Shown: positions 1-12,607, numbered from the stretch's first letter. The stretch is 64,000 nt of DNA from Pyricularia pennisetigena (GCF_004337985.1 NC_043741.1:629920-693919); one strand, 5' to 3'. Notes: generated by a model from the sequence alone, not told the origin. Made by a program: numbers and translations.

Positions 1-3000
1 AAAAAAAAAAAAAAAAAAAAAAAAAAAGGAATATTGGTCCATTGCTATTTTTCCCTCTAAGGGTAAATTCGGCTACTACCCAAAAAAAAAAAAAAATCAT
101 CACGCTTTCTTCACCTATTACTTGGCATCGTGACATAGGTAGTCCGTTCAGGTGTATATCTTTCCTCAAAGGTCTCTTCTTCATTCAAGGCCCGGGTCTA
201 CCCTCAATCGCATAGCTGCAGTCAACCACCTCGAGATGGCCCCTGGCACGTGTAATCCCTCAATTAGTGCCTGGGTCCCAGTCTGTATTACCGTACATGC
301 CAGCCTCCGAGGGCATAGACTCAGACACACATATGATAACATGATTATGATATATTGACGCTACTTCAAACTTGCAATTCTTTCAATTTTAAGTGACAAG
401 AAACGCCACGACTGCAAGCGTAACATGGGAATATCGTCCTACCCAAGAGTCTCCTCCCCCACTAGCTATGCTCGGCTCCCGAATGGCTGTTCATTTGTTT
501 CTCACCGGGGGACGGGAAGCCATACGAATTGTGGCGTCGACAAAGTGCCAAGACATCGCCGAGATCGGAAGAAGCCGTAGAGTAACATGAAAAAAGGGGG
601 GGAAGGACTGAAACCAGGCAGGCTGCGAAGCAAAGTCAGCCCGCCAGCCTCTCGAAAAGATGGCCCAATTGATTATACCGTGAGCCTAAATCCCGCCAGT
701 CTGGAAGCGACACGGCGGCAACACTCATGTCGCGCAAGCCTTTGTATCGACGGCAATGTGCTCTCCTTGAATCGGGCTTGCGACCTAGCCCAGGTCAAAG
801 GCCGATGTGGCGTTGCTCAGGGCAGGTGGCACACTGTGACTCATGAGCGCTATTCATCCCTTTGATAGAGGGAGAGGGAGGTAGACAGGACAGACAGATA
901 TTCAGCCGTGACTTATGCTGTTACTTAAAATGACAGAGGGACACGGCTTTGGTCAGCTCTGGTCAGCTCCGTGGTTTGAACAACCCAGCCCCAGCCGTAC
1001 AGAGACCAATCCCTACGTACGTCGGCAGGTATTTGTTTTATCGTAAAGGCAGTGGCATAGATCATCCCAGCCGCGAGATAAAACGATCAAGGAAGGATTG
1101 CAGGGCGTGCGTTGTCACGCCAGAGCGACCCGGAATGGCGGCACATAACCTCTCCGTGCCATGACAATCGAACCTCGAGGGTGAAATCGATGGGGCGTAG
1201 GTTCAGGGTTCATCGAACGCGCGGGGGAGACAAACGCTAATTACCTGCCCTACCTTGCCTATCCAGGTAGGTACTGACAGTAGACTGCACTGGCCATAGC
1301 TTGCCGTGGTTGGCCGATCATATTGACCAGTAACACCGAGGCTAGCCTAGGACCCGACGGGGCGGCAACCTGCGACCATCTAACTAAGTAGTCATCCCGC
1401 GTTGGTTCCAATATAATCGATGTAAGAGTAGATATCATTCATGGGGTGCGCGCTGCAGCGTGCGGCGTGCGCCTAAGTTGCCATGGTGAACTAAATACCA
1501 CCACTTTTAGCTTGCTCGTGGGGCGCACTCTGCCAACTGAGAATCGCCTCGGAAACTTGCAGTAGGTACCTGCCTACCTAGGTAACAATCAGCTTCCCAT
1601 TAGATACCTCGCTGTTGCTACTAAATATACACGCTAGGTGCAATATAATTCGTACCTCGGATAGCAAACAATGGATGCTCACGTAGGCTGAACATCGGCG
1701 AAGACGGGCGGGTCTCCAGTATTTAGTTGGACCGTTGGATGTTACCGTTGGACGTTACGGCCATTGGTTACAGCACAAGTGGAGGGTGTGTATTTGTTGC
1801 TCGGTACTATGTCCGAGCCATAGGGGCAGTAGTCATAGTACCCACGGTAGAAGGTACCTCACTTACATACCTTACGTACATAAGGTCTCCAGGTAGGGAG
1901 GGCAATGGGAGAGGGTCTGGTGCAGGAGATTGCAGCGTGTTTTAATGGACCATGCCGTGTAATTTACCAGGCTGTCAAAGCGATGATGGACTACCTAGGT
2001 AAAGTGGTGGCCCTTTTTGCTTTTACATCGCACGAGAGCTACAGAAAAGGACGTTGACCTCGGCGTTACCACCATCATCACCACCCACGGACTTAAGTCT
2101 TGCGCAGAGATTTCCCTGATGGGGCCGGAGCGCTGCACTGCTTATGCAGGCAGTAGTAAAAGTCAATAGTGTAAGGCCATGTGGTAGCCAGGTATGTACC
2201 AAAGTACATACAGCAGATAAACTAAGAAACTTATTAATATGCTGCTTGATAAACTGCAACTAACAATGCATGGCCACGCTACCAAAAACTGGGAGTCTAA
2301 CCGAACGGAGAGTTTTTCAAGTCGCGTGGCATCTGGCCGCATCAACAAAGGGAGAAGAAAAACAATGGGAGGAAGAGAGGAAAAAAAAAAAAAAAAAAAG
2401 GAACCTCCTCTCCGCCCGAGCAGACACCCTGGACAGGGGATTTTTGTAGCCGCTTGCACCCATGTCGTAGCCAAGGGTTGAGGCACAGTTTCTTTTGATA
2501 GTGTGTACACTGTCATGCCAGGAGAGGCATAGAACGTACCGTGGTAAGGTCCCCCCCAAGCACCCTCCCCATGCTGTTTATGGTGTAGGCCCACCAAGAC
2601 CAGATGCCTTAGTCGCGCGAAGCGTGCGGCATGGCAAACAAAGATCTCGGATCTTTGCCCTCTCTTGGGTGGGAGGGCAACTTCAAGACCCACATCTATA
2701 ATTATTGCAGTTACATGAAGGTAAATGGATCAGATCACTAGAATTGATTGGCAGCAAAGGAAGGGGACGGGAAGAAGGAAGTAACACAAACACGCAAAAC
2801 CAGCCTTCAAATCCACATTCAATGGTACCACTGTATATCACGCAGTACTACGTAGCAGTGCCACGCAAAGATGCTCCCGGGATTAATGAGCGATCCTTCA
2901 CTAATAAGAATGAATCAAGAATGTAATCTAATTGATTGGTACAGTAACCCTTTACAGTTCTGTAGTTGGCAGCTGCCATGGCGGGAAGTACCTCGGTCAC

Positions 3001-4851
3001 CTACAGCTCAAATAGGTACCGAACGACTGTGGAATGCACCGGAAATCTTGTAACCGTGACGTACAGTATTCAGCATGGTGATGCTTTCCGGGATTTTTTT
3101 CCTAGCACCAACAGTATTAACTACAGTACAAAGTGATGAGATACAGTAGCTGGGCGCAAGGATTTCCTCGCTCATCAGCCCCAGCTTTTCGTCTGGAAGT
3201 CCACTTCAGCCTGCCCTTCGAAGCCACACGTGGTGGTTTATGTTCCTCGGTCGTTTGAGGAAGGGATCGACCAGTCGGCTTCTGTTGATCCCAGGATCCG
3301 GTACCTGATTCTACAGTACTTTTAACGAATGACCAAGGTACATCGTTTAAGCCGAGGGTGAGTTAGGCACCCAAAGTAGCTACCCACTTTGGTAAATGTA
3401 CCTTGGCCATTATTCTCCAAACCAAATGTGGTGATCATCTGCTAAATAGGTAGTCACTCAACCAATTTACATTTTCTTTCTCTTTCTTTATCTTTATTCC
3501 TTTCTACAGCTACAGTGCCAATTACTTTCCTCATCCAGCAAGGGGAGGTGGTGCTGTGGAGCACGCGCAACGAAACGCACGCACCACACCTGTCGAGGGA
3601 AACGGGAAAGCCTAGGTAGATCCCTGTCCACTGCCGTTCTGCCTTGTCTCTGCCAGGACCCACACCCACGTTCTCAAGCACCACGCATTCGCCCGCTTCC
3701 GCGCCCGCACCTCACCCGTTCTCTTCCCGCCCATCCAGTTACTCAGTCAATCCATTACATTGCCTGAGGAGCCCTTTCCAACGTCTCAATTCTCTACCTC
3801 CAGACGCCCCCTCTCGTCCACTACTGCCTATGTACGATTAGAGCCTGGTCCGATGCAGATCACTCTAAACCTCGATTGGACTGCGCCAGCCACGTAGTCC
3901 ATACAGGAACTGTGTTGAGAGATGGGCAAAGGCACACCGTCATCAGCTCAAACTAACTAACAATTGATCCTGTTGCGGGCCTCGATTTCTTTGTCTCTTT
4001 GTCGCTTCGAGCAATTGACCTTGTACCACCTTCCCGGCCTCGATCTAAACCTAGACCTAGACAGTCGCGGCCTACCATACCTACCTACATAACCTAACCG
4101 ACCTAACCTACCTTCTTTCTAACCTACCTCCCCTGGTACCCTGACTCCGCCGCCCGCCGTGTGTACCCCTCCGGCCCTCTTGTATTCATTCTCGTCACTC
4201 GACCTCTCTTTGTCCTTTCTTGACTTTGCTGTTATTTTTTCTGTCTTCTTCTTATTCTTCTTCTTCTTCTTGTTTACTCTCCAGGCTACCTATTGGTGGT
4301 GTGTCTTGGGTCTGCCGCTTGTGGTTCTCAAATCGAGCTGGTCGACTTTTTGTCGCATGCTCCTTGCGATCGCCCCCTCCAAAGTATAAGCAGAGCCCAC
4401 AGCCCGCTTTCTTCCTTGCCGCAACCTGCGCAGTTCACTCTTTGATTTTCCCCACAATCACGCGCATAGGTCGCCCTCTCCATAATCGGTTTGCCGCCAC
4501 CCACCCTCTTGGCCGCTTCTAAGGTAGTCAAGCACTTGATCGGAACCTTTGCGCACGCCAACTTCACTCACCACCACTGGCATTGTGGGCGCCTCGTCTT
4601 TTACAGCCGGGCTATTGCAAGAGTTCGAGGCTTGCCAGACGTTACCGGCGGTTGCTAGTACATAAGCGCCACTGTTTGGTACACCGAAAAGAGTAGAATT
4701 GAAGCTCCAAGGGGACTCGAGGAATGTAACTCGACGCTCGATCTTTTTTTTTTTCAGCTCATTAAATTTAGGCCAACGGAAATCGGTACCCGCCACCCTT
4801 TCATCAATCACATGAGTCTGCTTCACACTTGGAACAGACAGGTCCACGAAA
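1..4851. other. Gene-poor region and long 5' flank of the bHLH gene
   Basis: No convincing gene was found. The stretch opens with 27 A residues and has other A or T runs (around 82-96, 2382-2399, 4741-4754). It is rich in short palindromes: TACCTAGGTA occurs exactly at 1575-1584 and 1992-2001, and GGTACC-containing strings recur. TACAGTA occurs five times between 2940 and 3318, and a large inverted repeat lies at 3328-3411. The final 1.2 kb, about 3640-4850, is strongly pyrimidine-rich with TTC runs near 4245-4270, as expected of a promoter and long 5' leader of the gene starting at 4852. Open frames here are short or run through homopolymers. Confidence 0.6.
3328..3411. repeat. Imperfect inverted repeat with nested inner arms
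   Basis: Outer arms 3328-3343 and 3396-3411 are 16 bases each and pair with one mismatch (AATGACCAAGGTACAT against the complement of ATGTACCTTGGCCATT). Inside, CCAAAGT at 3371-3377 pairs with ACTTTGG at 3386-3392. The whole element is 84 bases and could fold as a two-tier hairpin. It lies in the gene-poor left region, far from any coding sequence. It may be a remnant of a small inverted-repeat element or a structured RNA; neither is shown. Confidence 0.6.
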
Positions 4852-6462
4852 ATGGCAGAGATGGATCAGCGACCAGCTTCTCAGAAGCTGCCGGCAGGCC
4901 TAGCTGGCGTCCTCAATCGACCCGAGGAAAACCGGGATTCCGCATACTATTCGAGCACGGATAGTAAACGTAAGTGGAATTCCCATATGCCCTCTAACTC
5001 TATCCTCGACTAACGATGCTGGCTGTCAGATAATTCAACAACGTCTTGCCTTGGCGTAGGCATGTTAACCCCTCGCGACTCGACAGGCGCACCGCCATCC
5101 CTCCACACAAATAGTAACACACCATCGCCGTCCCCCATCAACACGTCTGCAAATTTGATGCCACAGCCTCTCGTTTCTCCCTCAACGAGCAACATGAGCG
5201 TTGCATCCATGGTCTCACCGACCACCCCAGCAAGCGTCGACCACCGAAGACACGAACGCCCACAATCCCTCGAATCGGCGTCCAATGGCAACCATTGGAA
5301 CGGCGAGCACCTTGACCAACCCGTGTCTCGCCGGGAAAGTGTGGACAGCAGAATTCTGAATCAAGGCATAGGGGACATGAGATTAGGCAACTCGCCCTAC
5401 ACAAGTCACAATCCGTCTACGACGTCCATACAAAATACCCTATTACAGCAACGGAATCCCCGACCTGCGCACCTCGACAGCTTGTCGATTCACAGAATCT
5501 CCAATGGATACCAACCGAGCAACGACAGGACCCCAGACTTGCACCCCAAAATTGCCCGTACGGCCCCAGCGATCACTGGACCGGCGACGGGCAACATCGC
5601 CCGGGCCGCCGAGCCAACCAAAGGACAAGCTTGGGCGTTCCCAGAGGAAGAGATTCAAAGATTGCCTTCTGCCAGTCAAAGCTTGGTCGATTCACGCAGA
5701 AGCAGCGTTACAGAATCACTGGCGAGTAGCCAATTCACCACGGAGTCACGGCTGCCCCCTGGTCAGCGTCACTTAGATGACGGCCTCCACCAATCGGAGC
5801 GCTTCTCCAACGAGTATCCAGCCGTCCACCATCATACACTACAGCATAAACAAATTGGCGAGCTCCAGGGGGATGCAGCCGGTCTGGCCCCAGGCTCACA
5901 GCCATACAGCCGGACGCCAGAACTGCGACGGAGTCACAAGCTTGCGGAACGTAAGCGGCGGACGGAGATGAAGGAGCTATTCGAGGAGCTCCGTGACCTC
6001 ATGCCACAGGAACGTGGTTCCAAAGCTTCCAAATGGGAAATTCTGACAAAAGGTATGCCTGGTGCTAATGATTGAGCGCACAGTCCAGAGAGGTAACAAA
6101 AATACTGAACATGATTTTTAGCGATCGCCGAACACAAGAGACAAGCGGACACACTTCGCAGCATGCATCAGACCAACGGTAGCCTCCACCAAGAACTCGA
6201 AGCCATGAGGCGCGATGTGATGGCGCTTCGTAGCGAAAACACACAGTTACGCAACGAGCTCGCAAATGCTTCAAATTCACACCATGGTGTCGCTGGTTTG
6301 CCGAATTTATCGTCGCAGAATGGGAGCGACGGGTACGGACGACCGACATCTCTCAGGCAAGAGCTCCCGCCTTTGAGGTCTTTGAACAATGGAATACCTG
6401 GACCGCCCGACACAATGACGGGAGTTCAATACGAGCAACCGAGAGCCAATGGATATCGTTAG
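4852..6462 (+). CDS. bHLH leucine-zipper transcription factor
   Basis: Predicted nuclear DNA-binding regulator of 493 residues, three exons: 4852-4969, 5030-6052, 6122-6462. Intron 1 ends TGTCAG and intron 2 ends TTTTTAG; both restore one frame. The first 340 residues are low-complexity and Ser/Pro/Asn-rich. The basic helix-loop-helix begins near residue 341 (SHKLAERKRR) with the His-x3-Glu-x3-Arg pattern of E-box binding proteins. It is split by intron 2 inside helix 2 and continues into a leucine-rich heptad stretch (LRSMHQTNGSLHQELEAMRR and beyond), so a bHLH-Zip arrangement. The start at 4852 has a good context (AAAATGG) and no upstream in-frame exon was seen. The target genes cannot be told from sequence. 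The family (fungal HLH factors of the GlcD-gamma type) is inferred from general resemblance only. Confidence 0.88.
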
Positions 6463-7319
6463 CTTATGAGCAAAATCCACACGTGGCCGTTGGCTTAGAC
6501 TTTACGATGGGAGATCCCTTCGGAGCTCGAATTCACCAAAGACTTCCGAGGAACAGCCAACGGTTGCTCCAGACCATTTGAACCGATCACACCCAGCGGC
6601 ACTAAACTCGAGACATGCCCATCCTTCTGGCCTAGTTCTGCATCGCGGTGTCGACCCAACTAGTGCGAAGGCAGCATTCCTCGAGGCGAGTGACTACCAA
6701 ATGTATCAACTATCCAATGCCAACGCCCAGGACTGGCCGCGCCACTTTTCTCTTTTGTTAATACGACCATAATTCATCTTCTAACCTGGTTTTTGTCACT
6801 ACATTTGCAACTGAGCTATATGGGCTTTAATGACCGGATTCCTGGACTGGTGAACTTTGACATATTAAGTCGGGATACGAATACCATATCTCACATGAGC
6901 TGATCTTGTCCTCGCTCTCTCTCTCTCTCTCTCTCTTTTTCCCTAGGTCTTCTTTTCTTCTCTTCTTTTCTTCTTTTTTTTTTTCTCTTTTTTGAGTGTA
7001 TATACCCCTTACTGGCACCCGAGAAAGGGTTGCTTTTGCTATGGTTCTTGCTCTAGTGATTTTGGAATCAAAAGTAGGAGAAGTTGTAACTCCGGCCGAC
7101 ACTTATCATGGAGATGTAGTGGCTAGGAACTTGGTTCATTTGTACAAACAATGGATTGGAAGATTATTATTCTTTTTACTCAACCCTGTCGCAACAGGCG
7201 GCGCAGATGCGTCTCACACCGAGCAACATTGATTCTTGCAGCCGAGCAGTTGATGGACAAAGTTGTATGTGTTCATGAGATGTCTATGTCATTACTCAAC
7301 GAGTGAAGGATGCCGAATG
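6463..7319. other. Convergent 3' flank between bHLH gene and PXMP4
   Basis: No gene seen. Both neighbours end here, so it should hold their 3' untranslated regions. It contains a CT dinucleotide run at about 6914-6935 followed by a pyrimidine tract with a T run near 6973-6985. Confidence 0.55.
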
Positions 7320-8455
7320 CTATTTGTTATGCCAAAGAAAGTTCCTCAAGCCATCCCATTCATTGCTTTGCAGATACAGGTATGTCATGCTGCTCCTCAG
7401 GCTGGGCTGAAGTTCGGCGGCGTGGTACCTGAACAGGTGCATGACAAGCCCCCAACTCGTGGCAGCGAATACGGGCCAGGCATAGTGGCTGATTGCAGCA
7501 GAGTTCCTAGGTTCCGAGACGACGGGCAGTCCGTAGCCAGGCTTGACTGCGAGGCGGGCCAGGGCAAGAACGACGCGCGCGAACACGTAGACGACGATCT
7601 GCTGGTTCACACTGCTGATCTTGCCTGTGCGGCTCGAGCGGCCTCCAAAGACGAGGTAGCCGCCGAGCATGCCAGCCACGAAGGTGTCATATGGGCCTGC
7701 CGGTTGATTGGTTAATGAGGGGCGTTCTACAGGTACGCCGGGAGGAAGGACATCGAGACCGACAGAGAACTCACCCTCCTTGCCCGGTGTGGGTCCATAA
7801 TGCTTCAGCAGGAAGCAAGTGAATTTGTAAATGGTGACAAACTTGGCCAAGTTACGGGCGTGCGTTCGCGTTGCGCGGAACACGAGCCAGAGCTTCTCCC
7901 GTAATCTGGTTGGACGCGTGAAACAGGTTCGTCATGATCAGTTTCCGGAGATGAAACCATTTCTGTCCAACCTCTCTTCTTTTTTTCCCCCCTTGTGTTG
8001 TCGGCAGGGAAGACGTAAAGGGGAGGGGAAGAAAAAAAAAAGGGTGCAGACGGAGTCCGGGTGAGAGTTCATGTTTCCAAGCGGGTGACACTTACGTCCC
8101 TGACCGAAAGAGTAATATCATACTGTCCACCGACACAATCCGCCTTCCCCGTTAGCACTATCACTGGTTGGGCTGGTCTGAGGAAATTGCCGACGATAGC
8201 AAGGAGGACCGCGTCACACGTACACCAGCGCGTGGGGGAAGCGAACTTTGGTGCCATAGACGGCACCATTGCGTGCGCCCTTGACGACGGCGAGAAGGTC
8301 ATGGTAACGAGGGTCTAGGATGACCCGCTCCAGAGAGGCCTGACGGCGATGTGGATCAGTAAATACTCCAACATAGGCCAAACGACCGATTCGTTTCGCT
8401 CTTTCCTTGCCGAAGTAAGGGGACGAACCTGGAGGCTTTGGATAGCGGCAGCCAT
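7320..8455 (-). CDS. PXMP4: Peroxisomal membrane protein PMP24 (PXMP4), Tim17 family
   Basis: Predicted integral peroxisomal membrane protein of 225 residues (human PXMP4 has 212). Five exons on the minus strand: 8455-8429, 8339-8224, 8122-8096, 7905-7775, 7696-7320. The first and third exons are only 27 bases each; with the third included the conserved run PHALVMILLFRSGTLREKLW is restored exactly as in the family. Other recognisable blocks are KGARNGAVYGTK, HARNLAKFV, the glycine-rich GGYLVFGG segment, and AELQPSLRSSMTYLY near the C-terminus. The Tim17/Tim22/Tim23/Pmp24 superfamily has about four membrane helices; several hydrophobic segments fit this. The precise function of PMP24 is not well established in fungi. 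All introns are GT-AG. Its stop faces the stop of the bHLH gene. Confidence 0.93.
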
Positions 8456-9653
8456 GGTGCACGGCGTTGCCTCTAACTTCCCTGTTGGAAACTGTTTGGC
8501 GCGGTCGATATACTGAACCCGTCGTTGTGAATACCGCGGACTGGATTGTTTTCTCGGCGGAGATGTCTAGCGACCGTTAAGAGACAACGGTCTATACGAG
8601 TAAACTACCCGGCAACCAATCGATTCCAAAAACAAAAACAAAAAAAAAAAAAGAGAAAAAAAACAATACAAGGAATCGGCAGCGACCTCTGCCAGAGTGC
8701 GCTTCTGATCGCAAAGAGAAGAATTAAGCCTTTTCCGATTGCGGCATTGGAGTCGAATCTGATCCAGCTGGGGGTTGGACCGCGTGGTTTGTCCGCCAGT
8801 CAGATGAGACTAGATGGCTCAAAGGTCTCTTCTCTCTCTTACATCACCTTTGGCCCGAGGTTGGCGGGCCCAAGTGCCGCGCCGCGGTACCCAAGCAATC
8901 AGTTCAATCAATCCACGTTACTTTACAGAACCAGGTTGCCCCACAAAATTCCCCCAGATTATGCATCAGATTCTTTTGCATGTGACTGTCACATGGCTAC
9001 TTGGGGTCCATTTTCATGCCGGGCGTCGACCTTAGCTAAGAGGTAAATCAATTGCCTGCTCATGCAAATAAATAGCACCAGTTTAGCATCTAGGCGGCAA
9101 TTTGTCCTGTTTAATGCGAGAAACATCATACACCACCAATTGACAAGACTTCTATCATTAATAAATAACTATGAGAATGCCTCGTCAGCGACGAGGCTTG
9201 GTTGTTCAATCTCATCTTCATGAATCAAACACTTGTAGACTAGACTGGCTCTAGTCTAGTCTAGGTCTAGCACTTGTGTATTCCTCGACGCAAGGCTTTG
9301 TGAGCAATGCCATGAATGTCGTAAATGCCTCCCCAATGGCCTGGCCGTCTCCCTTTGGCTCTGACCTTTTAGTTTTTGTATTTTTGTGCAGCAGCCAGCC
9401 CTCCTGTAAAACTGCGATTCGACAGCCATGTCATATGAGGTGGTCGTCATCTAATGGAGGTCCAAACTGACTCCTATCCCAGCTGCCTTTCTTCGTGGAA
9501 AGAGCTGCGAGCCAGCAGACCGAAACACTTAAATCATATAAACCCAGCTATTGTTCTTTTTAAGACTCGCTCGTAGAGTCAAAATCCGTGGTTCCCACTC
9601 ATTGCTAATCCCAGATGAATTCAGCAGAATGGTTGGCAGTGGATCGATCCTGA
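8456..9653. other. Flank between PXMP4 start and NSA2 end
   Basis: PXMP4 promoter on one side and NSA2 3' flank on the other. No gene is supported; the longest open frame (8546-9046, +) passes through an A-rich run and has no recognisable domain. Two perfect hairpins are present at 9179-9197 and 9237-9262. Confidence 0.55.
9179..9262. repeat. Two consecutive perfect hairpins
   Basis: Hairpin 1: GCCTCGTC (9179-9186) pairs with GACGAGGC (9190-9197) across a 3-base loop. Hairpin 2: AGACTAGACT (9237-9246) pairs with AGTCTAGTCT (9253-9262) across a 6-base loop. They lie 40 bases apart, about 400 bases past the NSA2 stop. Either could act in RNA 3' structure; no function is shown. Confidence 0.6.
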
Positions 9654-11034
9654 TCAAACAAGAAGAACCGCGTTGACGCAACCATCATTTTCCCTGTGAA
9701 AATTGTCAGGCCCGATTCTATTTAAGATGAAGATGGGACAGTGTGCTTACGGCGAGTTGGTAACCTGGGCATATCTTCCCCAAGCGACCTTGTTTCCAGC
9801 CATGATACCAAGTTCTGATACGTTGACCTCGATCACGGTTCCTTTCGAGAGTACCCCAAGTTGAGTGCTAGATGCTTGTCAGTAAGTCCCAACACAGATG
9901 GCCACAACCCACAATATATGGAATCAAAACAATTAAAGAGTAGAAGACGCATACTATAACGGATTTGACGGGTTTTTCTTGACTATAATGGAGGTCAGCA
10001 TCGAGAAACAAGTTGTGCTTCGTGATTTGATTGAATGTGATAGTACTCTACCTCCAAGGATAGGAAGATGGACGGTGACGTTGAGCTGTACATCTGTTAG
10101 CTTGTGAAACGAGTCTATTTTTGGGCGCTTTCCAGTGTAATAATTCGCACCTCAGGGTGTGTGACATGAGCCTTCTTGTAACGCAGACCCATTGGCCTGA
10201 TGAAGCGCTCGTACTTTGGATTCCTGCGGTCATTCCGTCAGTCCGGTTGTCGCTGCTCAGAAGTGAAGCCGCTCAGATAAGATTGTACCAACCTCCTTGT
10301 AAAGTTCTGACCCACAAACGTGGGCTTTGTGACCATACGCTTCCACGATTTCCTCTTGGACTTTCCTGTATGCACCACCTTGAAGAGCTCCTCTTCACTG
10401 ATACCACGCACCTTCGGGATTGGCACCGAGAACTTGGCGGCCTTTTCTGCACGCGCCTGCTTTATGGAAGACGATAGCCTGGATCCCGTATCTTCTGATT
10501 AGCAGCTGCGCATGAGATAGAGACGTGGGACATTCGATTCTTTGCAGAGCACATGTGTTGCTGGTTTGTACGTACGCCTTGGATGTGTTGGGGGTGTTGC
10601 GATCGAGGAGATAGGCCGGAACAGGGTTCGAGGGGTCCTTGTCGGCTGCGGCACCCTTGATGTTGCGCTCTTCGTGCTGCTTGATGGCCTTCTTCATGCG
10701 AATCTTCTCCTTGCGGCGCTCCTGGGCGAACAGCTTGGCCTTCAGACCCCGCAAGTTCTGTGCCTTGGCCGACTTGCCGTGACCCTCCTCACGGGCGGCC
10801 TTCTTGCGCGCGCGCTCCTCATGATCCAAGCGCACACTATATTTCAGCACAACGAATGGTCAGTTATGCGATTCGATTCCTTGATCGATCCTCTCCTTGG
10901 TTGAGTAGGTACTGACCCATGCTGCTTGCGCCACCTCTCGATATACTCGTTCTGGGGCTGTTTTCATGTAAAATTTTGGTCAGCTTTGGATCAGCAGCAG
11001 TAAACATCTGGGTGGACTGTGAGTCACATACCAT
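9654..11034 (-). CDS. NSA2: Ribosome biogenesis protein NSA2
   Basis: Nucleolar assembly factor of the pre-60S ribosomal particle; the family is required for 27S pre-rRNA processing. The predicted protein is 260 residues, the same length as human NSA2. Nine exons: 11034-11032, 10957-10917, 10836-10576, 10478-10293, 10223-10151, 10085-10052, 9982-9955, 9867-9751, 9693-9654. All joins keep frame and give the family hallmarks: [15 protein letters not shown] at the start, [84 protein letters not shown], and the strictly conserved end WGRYAQVTN...[11 protein letters not shown]. The first exon is the ATG alone, with GTATGT following directly. Nine exons for 783 coding bases is unusually dense compared with its neighbours. 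Confidence 0.97.
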
Positions 11035-12607
11035 GTTGACTGATAACTTCCGTTCGGGCACGGCACCAAGAAATACTGATCAAAGTTACAGGACGAAGCC
11101 TTGCGAAAACAGAGAGGCAAGCCGGAGTTTCTCGAAAATGGCAGCGCCACCAGAGTGTGGGGTAGGCGGTGAAATTTTTGGTGGAGACGCAACGAATGGC
11201 GCTGCCGCTGGTGACCCACTGTGTCAAGTAACCTCAAATACGTACACACTGTATGTATCTTACTTCATTTGTCCCTCAGTAGCTTGTCGCCACAAGTTGC
11301 CTCTTATTGTACGCTGCCATACCTGTCCTACTCCTACCTGCTTTTGGAGTCATATATTTATATATTTGCAATAGACATAGGCACTCAAGATCCGTCATTG
11401 CTTCAGCACTTGGATGTGCTGTAAACATCGGTCGATAGGGAAAGGAAACCGATTTGTACTTGGGTGCAGGGAATTTGCATGTTTGGATCTTCTTCAACTG
11501 CCTAATGCACAATACGCAGGTTCAATGATGGCATAACAACATTGTTTTTCTTCCTCTCTTTCTTGTCATTTTCTCTGGATTTCACCCATTATTTCTATTT
11601 TCTTGTTGTATTGTATTACTCTACCTCATTTAAATTTGCACTTGTCATGAAGACACGACCAACATCACAAAACCTCTCCCATATGTCCTAGTATTAGCGG
11701 TTTTTACTGTATTAAGATGTTTGCGGTAAAAATTTGGTGTTATATCTTCAAACCACGTTCCATAACTTCCACACTGGCTGTTTTCGCCGTGGCCGTTACC
11801 GCCGCCGCTGCTTAGCAAAGCTACGTGGAATGCTTCGATTTATATCACCACACATAGGGTTAGTTGCTGTGACACTTGCGCCCGCAACCTCGATGGGTGC
11901 GATGCCGTGTGTAAACAGTATGCAGATTAGCATTTAGAACCCCTATCATGACAGACAATGGCACTTTTAATTCACAAATACGCCTTGCAAATAAAACCCT
12001 TTTTGTTAGCCGCAGAAATGAACTTGTTTTTAGTTTGACCGCACGACCAGCTCATGGGATGTCTGATGAGAATGGCGACAGTTGCATTTATCTCCGTGGT
12101 ACCTTGAGTCAGAAACCACAATCTTCCCCAAGCAAAAACCTGATGTGCTATCTGCCACCTGTACCCACAGGTACTCACTCCCGACCTCTCTCCGGGCCTG
12201 GGATTTCACGGCTGTTCATAGAACGAAGCATTCGAGCACCCTTACAGTGTTATATTTGCTCGCCATCAGCTATTCAGAAAAGAGAACACAATCAAAAAAC
12301 GGTAATTGTTGCCATCATACGTGTTATACTGGTCTCACATGGCCCATGAGATAAACACCATCTCAACCATTTATCTCTTCACTGTAGAGATGCTCATTCA
12401 AGGTACCGTGCCAAGATGATATGGCACACGTCGATGGGTCGTTTTATCATTGTCTTCCTTCACACTCTTCTTTGTATAACCGGTACAGATGTCTTGCACC
12501 TCTATCCGAGCGGCTCCCAAAGCCACCACCTCATTGGTGATTTTTGATATTCTATTTTTCTTATCCCCCGAGCCATGGTTGCACGCCTCTTCCCCCCGCC
12601 CATCGTC
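11035..12607. other. Flank between NSA2 start and MTD1 end
   Basis: NSA2 promoter and MTD1 3' flank. I see no gene: open frames are short (longest 11948-12349, +) and lack any recognisable motif. The part from about 11240 to 12460 is visibly A/T-richer than the coding neighbours. Confidence 0.5.

Noticed and set aside
2163..2693. 176-codon open frame on the minus strand
   Set aside because: Contains a Phe run made by an A/T homopolymer, no domain, atypical composition, and overlapping frames on the other strand.
8546..9046. 166-codon open frame on the plus strand upstream of PXMP4
   Set aside because: Lys/Gln runs derive from an A-rich tract; no recognisable domain; lies in the promoter side of PXMP4.
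11948..12349. 133-codon open frame between NSA2 and MTD1
   Set aside because: No motif, no splice context, and in an A/T-rich flank; short overlapping frames on both strands.
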